From NCBI RefSeq assembly GCF_010015445.1, contig NC_053126.1, forward strand, positions 8,834,249 through 8,898,248: a DNA stretch of 64,000 nucleotides. The letters are read 5' to 3'. The notes under the pieces were generated by a model. The model made no database searches. It was not told the origin of the DNA and was given only the letters and a program-made list of their open reading frames with translations. Positions 14,222 through 33,426 of this stretch are shown here, piece after piece (positions within the stretch are counted from its first letter, which is position 1; each line of letters starts with the position of its first letter). The stretch comes from Perca fluviatilis. Lineage: Eukaryota > Chordata > Actinopteri > Perciformes > Percidae. The position numbers were made by a program, and so were the translations under genes.

Positions 14222-16209
14222 ACATGCTAAGAAACATAACAAATATAAAACATCAGGCCACTTATCATTACCAAAAATATAATTTGTTCACATAAATATA
14301 ATTTTTTCCTTTTTGACAGTATAACTTCAAGAATAATGTATTAAATACATGTATTCCCATAAAACAGAAAGAGAATCAATACAGATAACATCCAGATTTT
14401 CCAACATATTGTACTGTGTGGAAAATTTCACTCAGGAATCAAGAGTTTCTAGTTTCCCATCTGCATATATGCCACTGAACGCTTTCTCACTGCCCAGACC
14501 CCAAGTTAGTTGTTGACAAATATATTAACACTTAAAAAGGTCCTTATAGTGGCTTACAACTACATTATAATGTGTTATAAACCAGTATTTGTTACATGCT
14601 AATAAGGTGGTTAAAGTGTTACCTTTTCTTCTATCATTCAGGCAATCAAACTAATAATGTTGAAAGCTGACGTAATGTATCTCATGTATATCTGTATAAC
14701 ACTGTGAAGTTGTTGTCAACATGTGAACATGTGTCTTAACATGATTCAGCAAACATCAGTCACAGGTGAATGCCAGTTTGAACCTCATTCAGTGGATCAG
14801 CACTCTCCTTGAGAGACAGTTAAAGCATTACTAGTGTTTACTGTCTAATCATCTATCTCTCTAAGTTATTTTGCTTATGGAGACATTCATCCTCCAGTTG
14901 AGCACATCACTCAGTAGTACTAGAAGCCTCAGCCCCGACTCCTGCAGACATACAGTATTTGATTACAGCAACAGGCTGATTGGATTACAGGAGGCACTGA
15001 CTCAAATACCTACAGCAAACACAGAGCAACTGGAGAACTTCCTGCTGGGGATGATCGAGCAGAGAGGAAGCTAAGCTTCAGTGCACACAAACACCAACAG
15101 GGTCATTCTGGACTATCAAGATGATATGATCTGCTAAATGAAGCTACAGTATACCTTCATAAACCATTAGGATCTCCAATGTCAACCACCCTTGAGGATA
15201 ATTTCTCTCAGGCTGATGCTGTTGGTCTTCATCTAACAGAGATGTGTTTTGTTTCACATCTCATTGGTGAATTTAGTGGATTGAATTGCTATTTTGCTAT
15301 TTCTTTCTTAATTTTATCATTCAGTCTCACAAATTTTACTTAAAAGACTGTAAATAGAGCAAATGACAAAACTATTTTTAATAGAACCATAAGATACTGA
15401 CATAAGTTTTATGGCATGGTGCTTACATTTAAGTATAACATTAATTTTGCAATACTTGGTACACTGTTATTTTAAGTACATCTTAAACCTTTTTCATAAA
15501 GGAATCCTTTATCTGGCCTTGAAGGCATGACAGGAGTAGCCTGGATGGCAGCTGAATTTAGCCCCACCCATAACATTTGAGGTTGGGAAGTTCATATTCT
15601 GACTAGAATCTGAGTAGGACGACGTCAGGCTACAACGGGAGAGTCAGACCAGTCAAACTTTTAATCCATCACCTCTCAGGTTAGCAGACCATGCTGAAGA
15701 GATCAGCAGGGGTATCGTTTCATCACATTTCAAAACATCTACACCTAGTTAACTAATGGAGTTGATAGTCTAAATATATGTCAAGAAATATATGAACCAC
15801 AAAATGTAGAATGAATGTAATGTTTAAGTTACTAGTTTTATTGTATTTAACTTTTTTTTTTTACAATTTATCAAAAAAGATATAATTAAGAAAAATACTC
15901 TGACTTCCTAATTTTGTTCATTATAATTAATAATCATTTTGACATCACTTGCAAACAGGCTCTTGCAGCACCTCTTTGCTGCCCTCATGTGACATTAATC
16001 TTGTAACATGCTGTAATATGCAAATCGCATAGTCCTTTTTCACAGAAGACATTTTGACTTGGCAGTATTTATGCATAACACATGTAACAGAAAGGAATAT
16101 ACTTCTATTCTTGTTCATATATAATGTGTTCTTTTTTTTGTGCATTTGCTTTTGGAAAATCACCTGGCTAGCAAATACCACTAAACAAAGGAGGCATTAT
16201 TAAATAGAT

Positions 16210-16215
16210 TTTATT
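16210..16215 (-). terminator. Polyadenylation signal of tufm
   Basis: TTTATT on the plus strand reads AATAAA on the tufm strand, about 270 nt after the stop codon. No closer canonical hexamer was noticed. Confidence 0.45.
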
Positions 16216-16485
16216 ACATAAATGACGGATTTTTGACAGTTTGGCCTTTAAACATAAAGACAGTGCTAAACATTTCAGGTATTTTGGTTGGGTAAATCTG
16301 AACAACAGAGCCATGCATTCATTCGAGTCAATTTCTGTTTGAGGTTTGTGCATGGGTTTATGTACTGTATTTGTATGTTTCTATAATTATTTGATTTGAC
16401 CAGACACAGATATCCACAGACCCTTCCTCCCTGCACCCCCAGCACACCCTTCCCCCAGCCCAGTCCTATCTGCAGAGATTCCCCT

Positions 16486-21686
<5,201 letters not shown>

Positions 21687-22939
21687 CTTGGATGGTGAGG
21701 CAAAACCAAGACGATCATAAAATCAAGAGAGTACCTCACCAGCTCCAAAGCTGTCGCCCACGCAGCTTCAAGCAGCAGACAAAAATGGCGTTTTATTCGT
21801 ACAAACATAGATTGGTTACAACGGTATACTAATATAGAATACTACAACTACCACAATGGTGTTGTGTTTTCAATACCACTACTACTAATGATAATAATAC
21901 ACATCAAGACACGACTTATTACAATTATTTAATAAGAGAAAGTGCCAAACTGCAGGTTTTAGGATACGAGCAGATCAGAGAGTAGTTCGTTTTTAAAGTT
22001 ATTGTAAAAGCTGTTGTTTTCTATTAATTTCTCCAACTTGCTTATTTTATCTATGGCATTGGTGGAGAAATGTTTGCTTTTTACTTTTCACGCTTTTAAA
22101 AAATGCGTTAATATCTAAATCTAAATCAATCATCAAAATCACATATGTTGTAACAATATATTGGGTCTGCACGACACGAGGACATTAGCAATTAATTGGA
22201 ATTTCATGAGGCACTATTCTCCTCTTACTTTTACTGATACTCTCTGAACGCCGTGCGTACAAACGTCACTGATTTACCTTAAACACGCTAATAGGTGGAG
22301 TTTGCATAGAAAAAGGTAGTTTGCTGTTGTGCCTTTTAAATGCCAAGGTTAGAATACTGTCAGTTTTACAATATTATAATTTCAAAGTACTGAATTAGCA
22401 TAGAACATGTGAATACTTAAATGAGACAAGAGATGAGAAAAGAGTTCGGAAAAACATTTTGCTTGCCAATTTGGTTCAAGGTTTACGGTACAGCATGGCA
22501 GCCTCCTTGCCACTCGTGAGATCAGCTAACGTTACGTTAGCTAGAATGTTCTTCTAGCGCATTCATGTATCTGTGTTTAAAGGGAAGTTAACTTGTTTTA
22601 AAAAGACGCAGTGTGTCTATTTTTTCCAACGCAGCTTCATAGGACTCGTGTACAGGTAAATTGTGTTAAGCTTAAGGATTATATAGGGCTACTGCGTATT
22701 TTAAAATTGAGCATGATTCTAGTGATGTAAACTAATGAGCTGTAACGTTACTGTCGAATAGCTGCGAATGGGGTCCTTAGAAGTAGTGCAAGGGTAATGC
22801 CAGGGTCATCAGAGAGTAAAGTTTAAAACTGTATTTTTGATTAATTTTCACAGGCCCTGTCTACTGCACGTCATTTCTGAATCCGGTGGTCCAATTGTCT
22901 TGTTGATGTTCCTTGTTTTGCTCCTCAGCGGCGCACATC
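21687..22939. promoter_or_regulatory. Divergent upstream region shared by tufm and hspbp1
   Basis: The two start codons face away from each other, 1.25 kb apart. A likely hspbp1 non-coding exon ends at 22655 (CAG followed by GTAAAT) and splices to an acceptor (CCTCAG) at 22927, 13 nt before the hspbp1 ATG. Individual promoter elements were not resolved. Confidence 0.45.
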
Positions 22940-24898
22940 ATGGCAGAAGACAGACCAACTAGGAGATATCCCCAGAACCTCCAGGGGGTCCTGCAGCTAG
23001 CAGTGGATGTTGGTTCAGCCGCAGAGGGACCTGCCACTGTTGAACCCATGTCAGAGGAGGTGAGGGCCTGTTAATAATACATTGCAAACATAAGGAGGCT
23101 TTGGGCAGAAAGCCCTACACGCACACATCTCTTGTTCCAGACTTTCTAGTCCACGCGTCAGTTAGTTCTCACTGACGGTCTTTTTTGGTTATTGATTGTT
23201 TTAACTCCATTTTTTTTAAGCGATAAGGCCCATATTTACTGGTTTGAACAACTACAATTTTAATATGTATTGTTTTTCTTTTCTATGCTTTTGAAGTAAA
23301 CATCTTTGGATTTTGGCCAAATGGACTGTGGGAAATTGTAAAAGGCTATTTTCTGACATTTAATTGATGATGAAACTAATTGTTACAGCTCTAGACACAA
23401 GTGCTCAAAACTATAAGCAGGCATTGTTCCATCACAAGGTCTATGTGTTTATCCATTGTTTCTCATAATGTCTCTATCAGAACCAAAACCAAATTTATCC
23501 CAGTGCCCCATGGGTTCTTCTGAAATTATAACCCTTTTCGAGTCAATTTGGGCTCAGTCCAGGTACTTTGGATTTTTGTGTGTGTTTGAGATGTTGTAAA
23601 AGGACAGTCCATCTAAGGGAGTACACGTTTTAATTTGGACCCATGAAGACCTCTAACTTGCATCAAAGGTAAGCAACATTCTTGCACTCTTTATTTGTTA
23701 CAGAGGAAGACATGGCTGGGAGATGCTCTTGCAGAAGTCTGTAAAGGCCCGATGGATGAAGTGGAGCAGATAAAGCACTGCTTGGCCGTCTTACGCAAAG
23801 AGGGAAGGAGAGAAAGGGAGAGAGAAGGAGAGGAGGAAAGGGATGAAGAGGATGAAGATGAGCGGGAATCCGCCTTTGAATTGCTGTCCGAGTTGTGTGA
23901 GAACCTGGACAATGCTAGAGGTTGGTTATAAACCGTTTTATGGTTGATATTTTCCAAGCAGTCGTTAGCATGGACTTGGAACCACTAGCTGACTAGAGGT
24001 TATGAAAAAAAAAAAACTAAACTGTAAATACTATATGTTGGCCCTATCCTGACTTTGTCCTCTATTCCTGTGCTTCGCAGACCTAATGACTCTTGGTGGA
24101 CTGGAATTGTGCCTCTCTCAGTATCTGTGTCATGCCCAAAGTGGACTGAGGTGGCGTGCTGCCCATCTTATCGCTACCTGTGCCCAGAACATGTCGCAGG
24201 TGCAGGTCCACTTGTTTAGCATCGGGGCACTGCCAAAACTGCTGCAGCTGACAGACTCGGACCCCCACCCCACCGTCAGAGTGAAAGCCCTTTATGCTGT
24301 GTCGTGTGAGTATCTAAGACAGAGCTGCAAAAATGAAGTACGAAACTCGCTCAATGTTGAATACTGTTTACCTGAAACTGGTTAATAATGTTACTGACTA
24401 GTAGTTTGATCAGAAGCATGAATTGGTTTTCTGACCGCATTGAAAGAGAGAGTGTAAAAAAAGTTTAGACTAGATTCGACGTTCAGCATACAGTTCACCT
24501 CAGAACAGACTGTAACTGTATCCTGTTGTGACTTTAGGTCTGGTTCGAGAGCAGGAGGCAGGACTCCAGGCATTCTTGTCCCATGATGGCTTCTCAATGC
24601 TGATGCGAGGCATGCAGTCAGACAACGAGAAGCTCAGAACTAAGTCTGCATTCCTTCTGCTCAACCTGCTCATGTCACATCCTGAAACGAAAGGTACAAA
24701 TGAGAGAGGAATCGAAACAGGACAGTGCATTTAACTAAGCTTGGGATTTCTTTTTCTTTTTTTGCCATCACAGCCTTTGTCTGAAAATCTGGCAATGTTT
24801 ACCCTTTAAAATCATATTCTGTAAATTAAAAGAGCAGATATTCACAAATAAAAAAAGTTATGACGAACAGTTCACTAATTATTTTACAAAAAGAAGCT

Positions 24899-24942
<44 letters not shown>

Positions 24943-26054
24943 GCCTATAGCCTAGAACCTGGGTTCCCAACTCCAGACCTCCAGGCACCCCTACCAGCTG
25001 ATGCTCAAGCCCTGATCCAACAGTAGGGGCTGGTGAGTTGCTACAGGTGTGTTCAATACATAAAGCGATGAGTATGTTTTTAGTTACTGTTGTTGTGTTA
25101 TCGATTGTATTTTTCCACTGCTCGGGTCTAATAAATTAATGACTGATGGGCTTGCAGTTTTGACTGGTAAGTACTTTGTTCATTTTGGGTCAGATATATT
25201 ATCTATATGTTTTTCCTTCTTCCTGCAGACACCGTTGTCTCCATGGGTATGGTACAGCAGCTGGTATCTGTTCTTCGCACACCACACTCAGATTTCCATG
25301 AACATGTGCTTGGCGCCCTTTGCTGGTAAGAAACCTCTTCTCTTAATTTCAACCTTGCTGTCTCCAACACTCACAAGTTGACATTAACTCATGGTTCATT
25401 AGTAGTTGAACTCTTTTGTGTGTCTGATATCTTGTCTAGTCTGGTGGAAGACTGTCCACAGGGACTCAAAGACTGCAGGAATCCTGCTTTGGGTCTGGAG
25501 GAGTTACTCAGACAGCTATCCAAAGAGCTCCAAGGAAAAGAAGAAAGCCAGGTAACGCCTATGTCTTTAAGCCTGATGGTAAAAGATGGTAAACCTCGGT
25601 TCAAGTATTGTGTGAATGTAGACCTAAAATATTTTTTTTATTTTTTTTTTATTTTTAAAAGCAAACGGAGTTTATAAGATGGTTGTCTTTTGTCATGTAC
25701 AAAACTATGACTGCATGACGGCAAAATTTAGTGTTGTGGAAATGTGTAAAATATTAATGAAATAGTAAGTTTAAACAAAAAGCAACCAACTTCTGACTAA
25801 ATGCATTTTCAAGTGCCAGCTAGAAGCCAACCCATTGATACTTTTCCATCAGAAAATTTAACTTTTAGGCAAATGAAGATATCTGTTTAAAACAAATAAT
25901 AATCCATTGTCTAGGACAACGCTTTATTCTTGTCCAGGAACATCTTTCACAGTCATGTTTTTGTTTCCAACAGGAAGAACTGGACTTCTGTGAGCGTTTG
26001 AGGGTTACTTGTTTCCGCGGGCAGCAGTCGGATGACAATGGGATGGATCGCTGA
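22940..26054 (+). CDS. hspbp1: Hsp70-binding protein 1 (nucleotide exchange factor of Hsp70)
   Basis: Coding exons: 22940-23059, 23704-23920, 24081-24305, 24538-24693, 25229-25325, 25440-25551, 25974-26054. They join in phase to 335 residues, near the usual vertebrate length of about 360. The protein is the cytosolic HspBP1/Fes1-type armadillo-repeat factor that grips the Hsp70 nucleotide-binding domain and promotes ADP release. Diagnostic stretches are LRWRAAHLIATCAQN, TVRVKALYAVSCLVREQEAG, KSAFLLLNLL, SMGMVQQLVSVLRT, HEHVLGALCCLVEDCPQG and the C-terminal ELDFCERL...DDNGMDR. Residues 71-96 are an unusual run of Arg, Glu and Asp in exon two, inserted before the armadillo core. Tail-to-tail with tmem86b. 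Confidence 0.95.
24902..24942. repeat. (AAT)n microsatellite in hspbp1 intron
   Basis: About 13 units of TAA between the fourth and fifth coding exons. Confidence 0.95.
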
Positions 26055-26521
26055 AGTCTTATTTACCTCACCTGTGTTGGTATCAGTGTGCAAAGATGTT
26101 AACAGAACATTTATGATCTGGATCGTAGATGTTAAGCAACGTTTTTGTCTGTTAGGACAGATGCTGTCCATAATTTGCATGCAATGCAGGAGCTGGATTG
26201 TACTGTGTAAATAGCTCTAATGTATAAAAGTACTTCTCAAGTCAGCTGCTATTTTTAGTCCTGTGTTTTCAGTTCTTCATATCTTAAATGTAACCCCTAA
26301 CCAAATACCAATCTCCCTCACAGGTAGTATGTATTTTCTGTTTGAGTCGTTAATATTTACATCCTGAATGTTAATTTAGTTACACATGCAACCAGGTATT
26401 GATTGTTATAAGTTAGCATTGTCTGAAGTCTCTGAGTTAAAGTTTATTCCTTTCATTTTAGTCAATTGTCTCTTAAGAAATTACTCAGAATTATGGACAT
26501 CATTGTTTGTTTTACACCATA

Positions 26522-26527
26522 TTTATT
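26522..26527 (-). terminator. Possible polyadenylation signal of tmem86b
   Basis: TTTATT on the plus strand reads AATAAA on the tmem86b strand, about 430 nt past its stop codon. A second overlapping copy follows (TTTATTTATT). Confidence 0.4.
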
Positions 26528-26958
26528 TATTAATAACAAAACAACATTGGAGTATTTATACATATAATAGCCAGCTCACAAGTGAAAACATGCACAACCT
26601 ACACATAAACATGGATGTCACGCAAAATTAAAATATTTTGGCACAAATCAGAGAATTATCCTAAACTGATATGCGTGGTGTTTCTTTAGGTTTTGTTGTA
26701 GACCATGGTATTTTAAAATGTTATGAATATTCGTATGATATTTCAAATGCAAACAGGGAACAGTAAAATATCTTGAAAGTTGCTTTTTTGTCTTTTGAAG
26801 TAGCTGTCAAGTGCTGACCAGTCGAAGAACTACTTTCCTTCTTTGATTGGTTCATATTAAAAAAACTCTTACAAAAGACCTACAAAAAGTATTAATAGGT
26901 AGTTTTGGATCTTACTAGGGTGATGGAGATACTTCAGACTCATCCACAGGGATGCTGA

Positions 26959-28351
26959 TTAGGACCTCTTCCATTTTGCAGAGTCCTCCTTCTCCACTGC
27001 CTTTACATCGCCCACAGCAATTAGTAGCTGTGCCAAATAATATGTCACCATGACAATAGCATTACCATGCTCAATTGGATCTGTCACCTTGAAAACCTGC
27101 AGAGCCAGTGACAGGTCAGACACCATGAAGGACAAACTTCCTAACATTGTTGGCGCATGGCGGGTTCTGATGGCTAATGCCCCCATTAGAGAAATTAAAA
27201 CAATGTAGACCCCCACAGCTGGAAGCATTATGTCTGAGTTTGGTGCCTTCTGCAGGGATGGATATATGTAAATGTAGACACCTCCTCCCACCATGAACAG
27301 GATCAGATATAGAAAACGGATCCAGGAGGAAGAGGAAGAGGAATATGCCACATAACGACTGGAGAGGAAGGAGAGTGAGTACAGCAAATGAGCCACAGCA
27401 AATGCACCCATTCCTGAAACAGACGTGTGACATATTAAGGCCATACAATACATCAATAAATAGCAGGCCAATCAATTATTTGCAGCTTAAATTTAGAGGG
27501 TTCTATATATCACAGAATATATTAATATTTTTTATACAAAAAATAAAACTTGATTCATCACATACAACTGCAGTACAATGTAGTGAAATTCAATCTGCAT
27601 TTAACCTATCCTAAGCATTAGGAGCAGCAGACATAGACATGCAGTGCCCACCGGGGAGCAACTTGGGGTTCAGTGTCTTGCTCAAGGACACTGACATTAG
27701 GCCGGAGATGTCCGGTATCGAACCACCAATCTTGTGGTTGAGGGCAGACCCCGTCTACACTCTGTGCAACATGCCATTACATGTAGTACTATACATGCAA
27801 TGTACATTCTCAGATTATGAGGCCAACCTACAGCTTAGTTTGCAGCTTGAAAATGCCTGGATTTGTGCTTCACTGATGTACAAACTCTTACCATGCAGAA
27901 AAAGCTCAGGCCATACCAGACAGCAGTCACCAACAGCAGAGAAGAGCAGTCCTCCCACCACACCCAGGACACTCTGCCCTCCATTCCAGCTCAGCACTGC
28001 TGCAGCCAATAGGAGTATTGGTGCTGATTTGACACCCGCAGACATGATGGAAGCGGGTGAGCCAGGAGTCCACAGGTAGAAGTACACAGCTGTGGATAAA
28101 AAGAAAGGCGAGAGAGAAAAAAGGAGAGCACAGGACTGATAGAGAGGAAATGACAGAAAGAAACAGGAGACATGTCACAGCATGAATTTGAAGAGTTGGC
28201 TGAAATGATGATTTTATCCTTTCCACATCAAGAAAATGTAACTAACATAAACAACTATTGGCCAATGACTGTTGGTAAGAATAAAGGAATATTTAGGTAC
28301 CATGTTTCTCCTCTGCCGCCTGTCATAGGCAGCTGTCTCAAGGATGTCCAT
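26959..28351 (-). CDS. tmem86b: TMEM86/YhhN-family lysoplasmalogenase, TMEM86B-like; first exon uncertain
   Basis: Two exons are firm: 28089-27892 and 27413-26959 (stop at 26959). They join as ELFLHG-MGAFAVAHLLYSLSF. The family is an integral membrane hydrolase of the endoplasmic reticulum that cleaves the vinyl-ether bond of lysoplasmalogens. Several hydrophobic helices are visible (APILLLAAAVLSW, VLGVVGGLLFSAVGD, FLYLILFMVGGGVYIYI, AVGVYIVLISLMGALAI). The family motif SAVGD and the late SDLSLAL and TYYLAQLLIAVG segments match TMEM86 proteins. Position next to hspbp1 agrees with TMEM86B rather than TMEM86A. A candidate first exon (28351-28301, MDILETAAYDRRQRR...) ends in a phase that does not fit the next acceptor, so the N terminus is unresolved. 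Confidence 0.85.
27615..27775 (+). repeat. Fish dispersed repeat in tmem86b intron
   Basis: The stretch with GGGGAGCAACTTGGGGTTCA and CTTGCTCAAGGACACTGAC is a motif order I recognise from many fish interspersed repeats. It lies between the two firm tmem86b exons. Class not assigned. Confidence 0.4.
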
Positions 28352-29249
28352 CGTCTCAGAATCAGCACTGCCGTGGGCTCAAGCAGATGTCCCAATTGGA
28401 TCCTTTTACGCACCTTGTATTTTATATCCTGTCTTTGCCTTTTCTGTCTTTGTTACTAACACACAATCCTCAGATGTTCTTGTCCTGTTCCCCTGTCTCA
28501 AATCTCTGCTGTGTCTCTGTCCGGTGGTATTTCACAGCAAATGAACTTTGGACTGATCCTCGCCTTCTGATTGCACTCTGATAATCAGTGTTCTCCCTGT
28601 GTTGAGTTCTCATGGACAAACAGCTGACCTTTGACCTCTTTGGTGACACAAACACATGAGGGGCAAAGTTGAACTATAACTCATATGATAAAAGTCCTTT
28701 TCTTACTGTAAACGTCTGATGATTGTTGGTAATGGCAAATTAATGGTGTGGAAATGGCCAGAAAGGGATTTCCTTTGGTATAATCCTTTAAATCATATCT
28801 CTTAACCTTGTAGGTGATGCAAAATGAACTATTCATCTCTGCAAAAACTTTGACCACAGACAGAAATAGATGACTGCTGTATGTCAAGGCTGGAAACTGT
28901 TTTCACAACTGTTTAATGTCAAAGCAAAAGTCTGCTGCTGTACAGGATTATTTGTCAACATATGTTTAAAATGCGATATATGACACATTTTGAGGGGTTG
29001 TGATCAAAGGATAATCTTAATAAAGAAAAAAAGTATTTTACATTGCATTGTATGAGTTCACCAGATGGCCACACTGCTTTTGATTTCTCCAACAAGAACA
29101 GAAAAAAACACAAAGCTATAAACATAAAAGCAATATAGTTGAAACAAAAAATTAAACACATAGTTACATTGTGCATGTAGGAGAAATGTAAATATGTTGA
29201 TTCATGTACAGTACATAGGGTAATGTGAATCAATTTCTGTCTCATCTGG

Positions 29250-29412
29250 GGTGGCCTCTAGCTCACCCAGTAAGAGCATTTGCCCCATGCACGGGTTCGA
29301 ATCTCAACTGCTGCCCTTTGCTGCATGTCATCTCCCTCTCCCCCTTTCATGTCTATTCACTGTCACTACTTAATAAAGGGAAAAGTACTCAAAAATAATC
29401 TTAAAAAATAAA
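29250..29412 (+). mobile_element. tRNA-derived SINE, copy 2
   Basis: Starts GGGGTGGCCTCTAGCTCACC, with CAGTAAGAGC (box A zone) and GGGTTCGAATC (box B). The shared body TTTGCTGCATGTCATC and the A-rich tail AATAATCTTAAAAAATAA follow. It is the best-preserved promoter of the four copies. Confidence 0.85.
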
Positions 29413-29807
29413 TAATCTGTCATACACATCTTTTTCTTTGTTGCACTTTACAAGAGATTCAGAATGCACCTGAAATCGCTTGAATGGATGGAATCTTATG
29501 GTGTGTTAATTCCACACGTTGAGAACTAACAATGATTAACTATGGCCTCTCTAAACTTTGTACTGTGATTTCCCACAATTCCTGGAGTCGTGGGCCAGTT
29601 GTTGTGCTTCACATTGGGAGAAACGCAGCTCTGCAGAGGTGTGGGATTATCTGGTGAGTAGAGCAATAAATAATAAGTGTTATAGATGTCAAGATAGGAA
29701 GTAATGTTGAAAGCCGACTTGTATATGTGTGTTTTGGTTTGTGTTGTCAAGTTGCAGGTGAATATTCTGGGCTATTCTCAGCATGTTTCCTTTTGTCAGC
29801 ACAGGAC

Positions 29808-32104
<2,297 letters not shown>

Positions 32105-32257
32105 AGCAGACGAGAACTCTGCAGGATTACCTACAACACAGCAAAACAAGCCAGATAAATCAGATGGTTTATAGTGGGTGTGTTGTGTGGATGGTGTCAC
32201 TGGATCAGTATGTTACAAAGAACTTGAAAACCCACAGACCTTGGATATTTGTGTTCC

Positions 32258-32263
32258 AATAAA
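32258..32263 (+). terminator. Polyadenylation signal of aspdh
   Basis: AATAAA 154 nt after the aspdh stop codon, the first canonical hexamer. Confidence 0.55.
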
Positions 32264-33426
32264 CTGCATGCATACAAAGAAGAGCCAGTTATCATTTGTA
32301 AACACTTATACTGTAGGTATATATATATATATATATATTTTTATACTTTATTATTAGTTAATCTGGTGCAAGATTGTAGGCAGTGTGAGCATATGCCTGG
32401 TAAAATCATTTCCATCTTCTGTTACAGACAAAAAGTCAAGTCTAGCTCTTTCACAGCCATCTCTCTATGTCCTTCATCTGTTCCCTTTTTTGCTGTCTGT
32501 CTCACCTCTATTACCTTCAAAAAAATAACAGGCAAACCCAGAAATAATTCACACAAGCACACACACAGACAGGAGTGCGAGGTTGTGATGGTGATCGTCA
32601 CTGAAAGTCTGTAATACAAGAAGGTGCAGAAAGAAAATGAAAACACACGCAACACTATGCTTTTTTTTGTGTGTGTGTGTTGTACATGGTTCCCCCATTC
32701 TCCTTTCTTCAAGTTTGGTAGTCAACAAGGCATTTGAAAGGAAGGAGATTATGCTATAAGATGGACAGTTGAGTTTGAAGTACTGTATCATCATCATCAT
32801 CATCATCACACTTTTAAGCCAAACACAAGTAAAAAGAACAAGTGTTCTTTGTGGGTATTCACAGCAACTGTCTTTACATGAGCATTTCTTTAAACTAGGA
32901 AAACAGTTTTGAATGTTTAAATATGACTGACGGAGTCTGGTAAAAAGGATGGTTATGTTATTTTCCCTGCTCTGACCCACCTTTTAATTTAAGTATAAAA
33001 CCCCTCCAGAGACTCAAAATAATCCTCTATTATTTTTTTTCCAATGCTTCAGACCTACAGTATGTTATCCAGTGTTAGTACACTACAAAATCCAGCAATC
33101 CTGATTTGTTTCCCATGTTGAGCTGTTTAGCCCTTTTTAGCTGCTGCATTTACTCCACAAAGCAAGTCACTGGTTGCACTGCTGGTGTAATTGAAACAAT
33201 ACCAAAACATATCAAACTCACTAATATTTCTCAAAATCTGAGGTACGAACACGTTGGGAAGACACAGACAGTGATGCAATTTTTCACAACAAGCCAATAT
33301 TACATTTATCACTCCCATTCACACAAATGCACTCATTTATAAAGTACATGGATCACTTTAACAATTGGTGATAAACTTTCACTAGTGAGGTTTAGCATGT
33401 ACTGTATGTATATGTGTGTGTCTTTC

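Larger units (their letters stand above)
9417..16485. other. Gene-free spacer between kcnj12 and tufm
   Basis: Apart from the 3' UTR of kcnj12, I see no coding exon. The stretch contains a (CA)n run, an ATA-repeat, one complete TTAA-flanked MITE (13836-14221) and the presumed tufm 3' UTR at its right end. Confidence 0.6.

Noticed and set aside
29250..29330. Possible tRNA gene
   Set aside because: A and B boxes are present but no cloverleaf can be completed, and the sequence is the head of a repeated SINE.
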